From contig JAFGDC010000051.1 in assembly GCA_016932295.1 (NCBI GenBank), forward strand, positions 1-5,467: a stretch of DNA of 5,467 nt. The letters are read 5' to 3'. Source of the stretch: a candidate division CSSED10-310 bacterium (GTDB lineage: Bacteria > CSSED10-310 > JAFGDC01). Shown piece after piece: positions 1 through 4,999 of this stretch (within the stretch, counting starts at the first letter, position 1; each line of letters begins with the position of its first letter). The notes beneath the pieces are model-generated. The model worked only from the letters and a program-made list of their open reading frames with translations, was not told the DNA's origin and searched no databases. The position numbers and the translations under genes are program-made.

Positions 1-711
1 CAATTCAATTCCGGCGGGAGCCCCCATGATGACCATCAACTGATTCATAACGGTGTGAGCGGTTCGTTCCGCTTCCAGCAGTTGTAACTCCGCGTTCGCC
101 ACCTCCGCCCGCTGTTGCAGCAGGTCGGCGGTGGGTCGCCGGCCTGCCTGGACGAAGGCTTCGACCAGATCCAGTTGCTGCCGTTGTGACGCCAGGTTTT
201 CCTGCTCCACGGTTATCAATGCCGTTGCGGTAAGTGTCTGCAGGAAATAGTCAGCCGTATCGTAAATGACCGATTCCTCGATCCTTATCGCGCCTGTTTC
301 CGTGGCGTCCCGGTTCAGCCTCGACCGGTTCAGCGTGGACTTCCTGCTGAATCCGGAGAAGATGTCCATGTTTGAGGAGGCGCTCAATGACAATGACCTG
401 GTGCTCTTGGTATCCAGTTCGCCGGTGAATTGATCCCGGCTTCTGGAGATGCGGCCGGAACCCTGCAGGCCGGCTGAAACCGTGGGTTGGAAGGCGGCCT
501 TGCTGCGCGCGGTGTCGATATCCGCCGCCGCGATCTGCACGGTTGTCTGCCGGAGTTCGAAGTTATGGTCGAGAGCGTACTGGATGGCATCCTTCATGGT
601 CACCGAGAGGGTGGCGGCACGCAGTGGAACGGGGGCTGCCAGGAAAAGCAGGATCGCCGCAACCGTTCGGAGCGGGTTTCTCTTGCTTGCTGAAAGAGGT
701 TTCTTCACCAT
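1..711 (-). CDS. TolC-family outer-membrane efflux protein, N-terminal part (cut by window edge)
   Basis: Reading the minus strand from the ATG at 711 gives 237 codons with no stop to the window edge, so this is the N-terminal half of a gene that normally encodes about 400-480 residues. Residues 1-32 form a signal peptide: basic start (KK, KR), hydrophobic core AAILLFLAA, and a likely cleavage site after LRA. The mature protein begins TLSVTMKDAIQYALDHNFEL, the usual opening of TolC-type proteins, followed by an IDTARSKAAFQPTVSAG segment, a beta-strand-like LSLSASSNMDIFSGF segment around residues 106-120, and a long, charged, Ala/Leu/Gln-rich helix (residues about 130-225). The family forms trimeric outer-membrane channels with periplasmic helical barrels for type I secretion or RND/ABC efflux. 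An SD sequence AAAGGA (718-723) lies 6 bases before the ATG. The pump and adaptor partners would lie outside the window. The substrate cannot be told from this sequence. Confidence 0.93.
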   Translation of the reverse strand, partial: MVKKPLSASKRNPLRTVAAILLFLAAPVPLRAATLSVTMKDAIQYALDHNFELRQTTVQIAAADIDTARSKAAFQPTVSAGLQGSGRISRSRDQFTGELDTKSTRSLSLSASSNMDIFSGFSRKSTLNRSRLNRDATETGAIRIEESVIYDTADYFLQTLTATALITVEQENLASQRQQLDLVEAFVQAGRRPTADLLQQRAEVANAELQLLEAERTAHTVMNQLMVIMGAPAGIEL

Positions 712-717
712 GTACCG

Positions 718-723
718 TCCTTT
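718..723 (-). promoter_or_regulatory. Ribosome binding site of the tolC-like gene
   Basis: On the minus strand the sequence reads AAAGGA, then six bases, then ATG (711-709). This fixes the start codon of the TolC-family gene. Confidence 0.75.
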
Positions 724-741
724 CTCGTCGAAACAGGTGAC

Positions 742-765
742 GTTCCTCCCCGTGCGGAGAGGAAC
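742..765. promoter_or_regulatory. Strong inverted repeat (hairpin) in the divergent intergenic region, tolC-like leader
   Basis: GTTCCTC (742-748) pairs perfectly with GAGGAAC (759-765). Two further C-G pairs (749-757, 750-756) form past one bulged A at 758, leaving a five-base loop. The hairpin lies 31-54 bases upstream of the tolC-like ATG, so it would probably sit in that gene's mRNA leader. It has no following T-run on either strand, so it does not look like an intrinsic terminator. It could stabilise the mRNA or be an operator; the sequence alone does not decide. Confidence 0.4.
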
Positions 766-862
766 TAGAGACCCGCAATGCAGCCGCAAGGTTTAATCGG
801 AAGGAAAATTAACACAGACGGTATGGTCCAGGTCGAATCTGGAAGATGAGGCACTGTTGTAG

Positions 863-868
863 TATACA
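863..868 (+). promoter_or_regulatory. Possible -10 element for the HEAT/methyltransferase operon
   Basis: TATACA matches the sigma-70 -10 consensus at four of six positions and lies 27 bases before the GTG start, which would give a leader of about 20 bases. The -35 region at 17-base spacing (TGGAAG, 840-845) matches the consensus at only three positions, so this is a weak candidate. Confidence 0.25.
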
Positions 869-885
869 GGTAGAGGAGACCGACT

Positions 886-890
886 GGAGG
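886..890 (+). promoter_or_regulatory. Ribosome binding site deciding a GTG start
   Basis: GGAGG at 886-890 is four bases upstream of the GTG at 895. An in-frame TAG at 871-873 closes the frame upstream, and no ATG occurs between that stop and the GTG, so the GTG is the only reasonable start. Confidence 0.7.
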
Positions 891-894
891 CATT

Positions 895-1725
895 GTGGCA
901 GTTAATTTCAAGCGCGATGACAGCTTTCTTCGAAAACTGGCGGTGGGTGCTGCCGGGACGAATGCAACTATTGATCGTTTGACTGCACTTGGCTTTAAAC
1001 CGATCGAACTGGAGAGGGGTTCCACCGGCTTCAAGATATGGAAGAAGATCAAGATTAAACGTGTCCGTGTACCAGACATTCTGTGTCTGCAAACGGGACT
1101 GCGTTTTGAATCCAGGGGCAAGACCAAGCCCGAGATTTCAATGTCACACTCGCTGACGAATCCTGAGCGTGCGTGGGATGCGGGAATGCGGGATGATGAC
1201 TATGTGTCGATTGTTGTTTTCAGGCAAAATGACGAGTCTCCCATCGATCTGAAATGCATCTCCCCGGTACAGTTCATCAAGGTAAGGGATTTGCGAGAAG
1301 CCTTTGCTGAGAAGCGAGTCTCTGTCACGAAGCCGAAGGGGGTCGAGGAGGGCTCTGAAATCCGCGTGGTATGGATGAGCGCAGTCACCAGGCAGCCATC
1401 AACTGTATCGGAGATTTCCGAAAGGTTTATCCTGTTGACACCTCATCAATCGGGTCGGATTCAGAGGATTCAATTGATCCGTCGCAGGGGTGAGATGAAA
1501 TGTACATTGGTTCCACAGGTTCAGGAAGGCAAAATGGTCGAGGCGAACCAAATTGTCGCGGCTTCCGTTCCCGTAACAATCGAGGTACACCCGCCGCCAC
1601 CGGTAGGAGAGGCGTATTTCGTTGCCAAACTTACCAGTGTAAACATGAGCGAGCGCTACGCTGCAGCGAAGGCATTGTGCGCTATCGAGGGTACACGACA
1701 GCGCTATCGGCGCTTAAAAAAATGA
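895..1725 (+). CDS. Putative PD-(D/E)XK-like nuclease / HEAT-repeat protein, N-terminal part (frame breaks near 1689)
   Basis: The GTG start at 895 gives 276 codons, ending at the TGA at 1723-1725. I do not recognise a characterised protein. Residues 10-40 are helical (SFLRKLAVGAAGTNATIDRL). Residues 45-59 are strongly basic (KIWKKIKIKRVRV) and lead into P60-D61, then RFE72-S-R74-G-K76-T-K78, then EISMSHS and RAWDAGMRDDDYVSIVVF (92-109). The spacing and strand pattern resemble a PD-(D/E)XK nuclease core, with Arg in place of the usual Lys; this is inference. Residues 110-245 look like a beta-rich linker domain of unknown role. Residues 253-263 (SERYAAAKALC) start a HEAT-like helix. After about residue 265 this frame yields a basic, unhelpful tail (TRQRYRRLKK), whereas the -1 frame carries the expected second HEAT helix. 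The natural product is therefore probably fused to the downstream segment, about 495 residues in all. It is first in an operon with a methyltransferase, which suggests a restriction or defence effector. Confidence 0.75.
   Translation: MAVNFKRDDSFLRKLAVGAAGTNATIDRLTALGFKPIELERGSTGFKIWKKIKIKRVRVPDILCLQTGLRFESRGKTKPEISMSHSLTNPERAWDAGMRDDDYVSIVVFRQNDESPIDLKCISPVQFIKVRDLREAFAEKRVSVTKPKGVEEGSEIRVVWMSAVTRQPSTVSEISERFILLTPHQSGRIQRIQLIRRRGEMKCTLVPQVQEGKMVEANQIVAASVPVTIEVHPPPPVGEAYFVAKLTSVNMSERYAAAKALCAIEGTRQRYRRLKK
1687..1725 (+). other. Apparent -1 frameshift zone with A7-TGA slippery sequence
   Basis: HEAT-repeat character passes from the frame of 895 to the frame of 1722 between about 1685 and 1700. 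Joining AIE in the first frame to GYTTALSALKKM in the second gives a normal helix-turn-helix HEAT unit, as if one G were missing from the GGG at 1689-1691. Some 25 bases later the first frame reads TTA AAA AAA TGA, so A AAA AAA (1716-1722) is a -1 slippery heptamer directly before the stop. ATG (1722-1724) also overlaps that TGA. No SD lies at a useful distance upstream, and the nearest hairpin (1767-1783) is about 45 bases downstream, too far for a classic stimulator. A mutation or sequencing indel is the simplest reading. Confidence 0.7.
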
Positions 1726-2381
1726 TTAACAACGAGGAAGAAGACATCTACGTGCAGCTTGAAGCAGCCGCAGCACTTGCGGCAAATGACTGTCCGGAAG
1801 GATGGGCATTCATAGAGAACAAACTCAGTAGTGAAATCATGAATGTCCCTCTCGAGACTCAGTTGGAAACGGTGATCGTAGTTTCGGAAATTTCGAGTCC
1901 AAAAAGCGAAAAGCTGCTAATCAAAGTATTACGCGATGGCGGACGCAACGAGGAACTCAGGGCTGGAGCGGCTTGGGCACTTGGACAGTTCGCAACGAGC
2001 ACTTCGGCAGGTGCTCTTGTTGATACATTCAACTCAACAGCACTGGAAGTGAAAAAAGAGGCGGCCAGGGCACTGCTCAAGATCACGGAACCACAAGTTG
2101 ACCACATGGTCGAATTGCTCAAGACATGCACACCGGATAAAAGGGACGGACTGTCATGGGTTCTTGCACGGTCTGGCGGCTTTGATCCGTGGTCCGTGGT
2201 TGAAAATGCGGATGACGACCTCAGGCGTTGGATCAGCTATATCGTTGGGTACGGTAGGAGTCACTTTTCCAAGAGTGATGTGGACGCGATTTGCATGACT
2301 GATCCGGAAGTCTACTTCGCAGCCAGTGTGCTCTGGCAAATTCTGGAGAGCTGGATTGATGGGTTGGGTGAGGTATGGTAA
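1722..2381 (+). CDS. HEAT-repeat domain protein, C-terminal part of the split nuclease-like gene
   Basis: If translated from the ATG at 1722, this encodes 219 residues; the open frame continues upstream and most likely joins the preceding gene around 1689. It consists of repeated pairs of Ala/Leu-rich amphipathic helices typical of HEAT or PBS-lyase-type repeats. The clearest units are residues 8-38 (EDIYVQLEAAAALA start), 43-71, 77-107 (EELRAGAAWALGQF) and 108-135 (LEVKKEAARALLKI). A more divergent, Trp-rich C-terminal region follows (136-219: WSVV, RRWISYIVGYG, LWQILESWIDGLGEVW). HEAT solenoids bind protein or nucleic acid, so a target-recognition or partner-docking role is inferred. The predicted ATG has no SD, and it overlaps the upstream TGA as ATGA; independent translation would need reinitiation. 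The stop TAA (2379-2381) overlaps the methyltransferase ATG by one base. Confidence 0.75.
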   Translation: MINNEEEDIYVQLEAAAALAANDCPEGWAFIENKLSSEIMNVPLETQLETVIVVSEISSPKSEKLLIKVLRDGGRNEELRAGAAWALGQFATSTSAGALVDTFNSTALEVKKEAARALLKITEPQVDHMVELLKTCTPDKRDGLSWVLARSGGFDPWSVVENADDDLRRWISYIVGYGRSHFSKSDVDAICMTDPEVYFAASVLWQILESWIDGLGEVW

Positions 2382-3436
2382 TGGAAGCCACCCCTTTGTA
2401 CGTAACGCGATATGGTCGTGCCGTTGTTGGTGATGCACTCGATCTTTTAGGCGAGATTGATGACGACAGCATTGATCTTGTGGTAACCTCCCCACCGTTT
2501 GCGTTGAGGCGCCAGAAGTCCTACGGGAATGTAGACGAAACAGAATATATAGCATGGATTGTACCCTTCGGAAGGGAAGTGTTCAGAGTTCTCAAGAAGA
2601 CCGGAAGCTTCGTTCTTGATCTTGGCGGCGCTTATCGGCCAGGCATCCCGTCACGCTCCCTCTATAATTTCAGAGTATTACTGACATTCTGCGATGATAT
2701 AGGATTTCACCTGGCTGAAGATTTCTATTGGTTCAATCCCGCCAAGTTGCCATCACCTATCGAGTGGGTGAACAAGCGCAAGATCAGGGTAAAAGACTCT
2801 GTAAATACGATTTGGTGGTTCGGTAAGACGGCCTGTCCGAAGGCCGATGTCAGAAATGTACTGGCACCTTACTCAGAGAGGATGAAGAAACTGATTAAAG
2901 ATCCAGAGAACTTCTATAAGCCGAAAAAGCGGCCGTCCGGACACGACATAAGCACAGGTTTCGGCAAGGACAATGGCGGTGCCATACCGTCAAATATGTT
3001 GACAATACCCAACACGGACAGCAACTCCAGTTATCTATGGCTTTGTAAGGAATTTGGACTTCAACGTCATCCGGCGCGATTTCCGGCAGATGTTCCTGCC
3101 TTTTTTATTAAAATGCTCACCGATGAAAATGACCTGGTCCTGGATATCTTCGGTGGTTCCAACACCACCGGTTTTGCTGCCGAAGCCCTTGGGCGCAGGT
3201 GGCTGACCTTTGAACGCGACCGGAAATATCTTGTCGCTTCTGTCTTTCGTTTCATGGATGGCTGGCCGTTGGAATCTGTACGTCATACCCTTGTCACACT
3301 CGATGACGGAACATCGAGCGTGACTCTCGATAACGTGGAGTGTGCGTTGGAGAAGACCAAAAGCGCCGGGATGTCACGAGATGCTTTGACGGTCGCTTCC
3401 GAACGCCCAAGGCAGTTGTCCCTCTTTGAGAAGTAG
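2381..3436 (+). CDS. PvuII-methylase-like N4-cytosine DNA methyltransferase (beta class)
   Basis: This encodes 351 residues from the ATG at 2381. That start has GAGG (2370-2373) seven bases upstream and overlaps the previous stop as TAATG; an ATG at 2375 would lie one base from the SD and is less likely. The motif order is that of beta-class amino-methyltransferases. Catalytic motif IV TSPPF is at residues 36-40, the target-recognition region spans about 110-200, a motif X-like HPARFP starts at 230, and the S-adenosylmethionine-binding motif I DIFGGSNTTG is at 255-264 with the acidic E278 of motif II. SPPF favours N4-cytosine chemistry. AEDFYWFNPAKLPSPIEW, NKRKIRVKD, LAPYSERMKKLI and RPSGHDI closely match what I remember of M.PvuII, so CAGCTG is the predicted target. 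The C-terminal tail ends QLSLFEK, with QLSLF (345-349) matching the bacterial sliding-clamp binding consensus. All visible motifs are intact. It should protect host DNA from the upstream putative effector, or act alone if that gene is dead. Confidence 0.95.
   Translation: MEATPLYVTRYGRAVVGDALDLLGEIDDDSIDLVVTSPPFALRRQKSYGNVDETEYIAWIVPFGREVFRVLKKTGSFVLDLGGAYRPGIPSRSLYNFRVLLTFCDDIGFHLAEDFYWFNPAKLPSPIEWVNKRKIRVKDSVNTIWWFGKTACPKADVRNVLAPYSERMKKLIKDPENFYKPKKRPSGHDISTGFGKDNGGAIPSNMLTIPNTDSNSSYLWLCKEFGLQRHPARFPADVPAFFIKMLTDENDLVLDIFGGSNTTGFAAEALGRRWLTFERDRKYLVASVFRFMDGWPLESVRHTLVTLDDGTSSVTLDNVECALEKTKSAGMSRDALTVASERPRQLSLFEK
3413..3427 (+). other. Codons for a QLSLF beta-clamp binding motif at the methyltransferase C-terminus
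   Basis: CAG TTG TCC CTC TTT encodes QLSLF two residues before the end of the methyltransferase. QL(S/D)LF is the known consensus by which bacterial replication and repair proteins bind the DnaN sliding clamp. The position at the flexible C-terminal tip, after about 65 residues beyond motif I, is where working clamp motifs usually sit. Binding itself is inferred. Confidence 0.6.
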
Positions 3437-3442
3437 AAGGTT

Positions 3443-3487
3443 AGGCATGGTAAATCAACGAAGCGGTGACATGCGTCTTTCATGCCT
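3443..3487. repeat. Inverted repeat downstream of the methyltransferase
   Basis: AGGCATG (3443-3449) and CATGCCT (3481-3487) are perfect 7-base inverted arms separated by 31 bases. No T-run follows, and the loop is long for an intrinsic terminator. A second short pair, TTTCCC (3491-3496) and GGGAAA (3520-3525), follows with a 23-base gap. The operon end might be folded here, but I see no convincing terminator between 3437 and 3618. Confidence 0.3.
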
Positions 3488-3535
3488 GGATTTCCCACCT
3501 CATCAAGAGCGGCGGATCCGGGAAAATGGTTTGAC

Positions 3536-3589
3536 GTTGTAATGAAAGCCAATCTGCGCTAGTTCTATGACGATTGTCGGTTGTAATGA
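3536..3589 (+). repeat. Two direct copies of GTTGTAATGA upstream of tldD
   Basis: GTTGTAATGA occurs at 3536-3545 and again at 3580-3589, with starts 44 bases apart (about four helical turns). The second copy forms one arm of the hairpin just before the tldD ribosome binding site. They could be paired operator sites or chance. Confidence 0.35.
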
Positions 3590-3599
3590 CCATTGCAAC
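3580..3599 (+). promoter_or_regulatory. Hairpin immediately before the tldD ribosome binding site
   Basis: GTTGTAAT (3580-3587) pairs with ATTGCAAC (3592-3599) over eight pairs, including one G-U, around a four-base loop GACC. It ends five bases before the SD AAGGAG (3605-3610). It is close enough to influence ribosome access or mRNA stability for tldD. Confidence 0.35.
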
Positions 3600-3604
3600 A
3601 CCGT

Positions 3605-3610
3605 AAGGAG
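3605..3610 (+). promoter_or_regulatory. Ribosome binding site of tldD
   Basis: AAGGAG is followed by eight bases and then the ATG at 3619. This is a near-perfect SD and fixes the tldD start. Confidence 0.8.
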
Positions 3611-3618
3611 AACCGGCC

Positions 3619-4998
3619 ATGAAAGATCGTATCGAACATGTCATCAACAAGTACAAGGGCTCCTGCGACTACCTGGAACTGCGGGTGGAGGAGTTCGTCA
3701 GGACGCAGATCAACCTGCGCGGACCCAAGGTGGACGTCCTCCAGGAAACGCTGGAACTGGGCGGCTGCGCGCGGGTCTACCACAAGGGCGGCGTCGGCTT
3801 CGTCACATTCAATGACCTGGACCGGATGGAACAGGCGGCATCCGAAGCCATCCAACAGGCCCGGCTGGTGGGTCGGGGCCGCACCGAACTGGCCGAGGTT
3901 CCGGTGATACGGGACGACGTCAAGGCCGATATCATAAACGATATCCGCGATGTCAGCCTCGCCCGTAAACTGGAAATCCTCAAACGCTACAACGAGATGA
4001 TCCTCGATCATCATGAACTTATCCTCACATCCGGCGTGCGGTACCGCGACGGCTTCAAGGTGATCTGGCTGAGCACCAGCGAGGGTACCACGATCCGGCA
4101 GGAACGCATGGATGTGGGCTGCAACCTGTCCGCCAGGTCCGCCCGGGACGGCATCACGCAAATGGCCTATACCAGCGCGGGCAGCTCCAATGATTTCAAC
4201 GTGATCCTGGGACTGGACGATGCCGTCCGTGATGCCTGCGACATCGCCATCCAAATGCTGGATGCGCCCACCATCAAAGCCGGCAAATACACCTGCATCT
4301 GCGATCCGCACCTCTCCGGCACCTTCGTGCACGAGGCGTTCGGCCACAGCAGCGAAGCCGAGAAGGTGTACGAGAATGAGCGACTCCTGGAACTCATGAA
4401 ATTCGGCACCAGGTTCGGCCGGCCCATCCTCAACATATACGACTCCGGCATCACCACCGGCAGCCGCGGCTTCATGAAGTATGACGAGGAAGGCGTGCCG
4501 ACGGAGAAAACGTATCTGATCCGCGAGGGCGAGCTGGTGGGCCGCCTGCATACCAGGGAAACCGCCGGCAAGCTGAAGGAGAAACCGACGGGCAACGCCA
4601 GGGCGCTTGATTACCGCTTCCCGCCCATACCACGCATGCGGAACACGTGTATCGAACAGGGCGAATCGGGTTTCGAGGAGATGCTGGCCGGTATAAAACT
4701 TGGCGTGTACGCGGTGGATGCCTTCGGCGGTCAGTCGGAGGAGATGTTCACCTTCACCGCTGGCCGGGGCTACATGATCCGCGATGGCAAGCTCGCCGAG
4801 ATGGTCAAGAACGTCACCCTGTCGGGAAATCTGTTCACCACCCTGGGCAATATCGACATGGTGGGGAACGATTTCCGACAGATAGAGAGCGGCGGTGGCT
4901 GCGGCAAGGGTGACGGCCGCACGTTCCAGTTCCCGCTGCCCGTGGGTGAGGGCTCTCCCCATATCCGCATTCGTGATGTCGTGATTGGAGGACAGTAA
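3619..4998 (+). CDS. tldD: TldD metalloprotease subunit
   Basis: This complete gene encodes 459 residues, close to the usual 450-480 of TldD. TldD and TldE (PmbA) form a heterodimeric cytoplasmic zinc protease that degrades unfolded peptides; in Escherichia coli it also matures microcin B17 and destabilises the CcdA antitoxin. The family's HExxxH zinc motif is present as HEAFGH at residues 238-243, which marks the catalytic TldD subunit rather than TldE. The C-terminal glycine-rich ESGGGCGKGDG segment (from about 423) contains C428, matching the cysteine that completes zinc binding in the family. The N-terminal region (residues 1-110) carries the usual family fold, with ETLELGGCARVYHKGGVGFV. 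There is no signal peptide. The start is set by AAGGAG. The tldE start follows after a single base past the TAA, so the two genes should be co-translated. Codon use is GC-rich, like the left-flank gene and unlike the module between them. Confidence 0.96.
   Translation: MKDRIEHVINKYKGSCDYLELRVEEFVRTQINLRGPKVDVLQETLELGGCARVYHKGGVGFVTFNDLDRMEQAASEAIQQARLVGRGRTELAEVPVIRDDVKADIINDIRDVSLARKLEILKRYNEMILDHHELILTSGVRYRDGFKVIWLSTSEGTTIRQERMDVGCNLSARSARDGITQMAYTSAGSSNDFNVILGLDDAVRDACDIAIQMLDAPTIKAGKYTCICDPHLSGTFVHEAFGHSSEAEKVYENERLLELMKFGTRFGRPILNIYDSGITTGSRGFMKYDEEGVPTEKTYLIREGELVGRLHTRETAGKLKEKPTGNARALDYRFPPIPRMRNTCIEQGESGFEEMLAGIKLGVYAVDAFGGQSEEMFTFTAGRGYMIRDGKLAEMVKNVTLSGNLFTTLGNIDMVGNDFRQIESGGGCGKGDGRTFQFPLPVGEGSPHIRIRDVVIGGQ
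4987..4991 (+). promoter_or_regulatory. Ribosome binding site of tldE inside the tldD end
   Basis: GGAGG lies in the last codons of tldD, eight bases before the ATG at 5000. It shows that tldE is translated from its own start within the same mRNA. Confidence 0.75.
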
Positions 4999-4999
4999 G

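Noticed and set aside
778..849. 23-codon ORF in the divergent intergenic region, plus strand
   Set aside because: Very short, no SD at a useful distance and no recognisable product.
712..894. A controller (C) protein gene or C-box as in the PvuII system
   Set aside because: No helix-turn-helix ORF fits in this region and no paired GACT/AGTC boxes are seen before the operon.
1500..1721. Upstream extension of the HEAT-repeat frame to an ATG at 1500
   Set aside because: This stretch in that frame has no HEAT or other recognisable character (many Gly, Arg, Cys), while the overlapping frame from 895 is coherent here. The frame becomes meaningful only from about 1689.
1767..1783. Hairpin GCCGCA/TGCGGC as a frameshift stimulator
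   Set aside because: It starts about 45 bases after the A7 run, well beyond the usual 5-9 base spacing, and its bases are explained by the Ala-rich helix codons.
3531..3568. TTGACG at 3531-3536 as a tldD promoter -35 box
   Set aside because: No acceptable -10 hexamer lies 16-18 bases downstream; the best A/T-rich match (TTCTAT, 3563) is 26 bases away.
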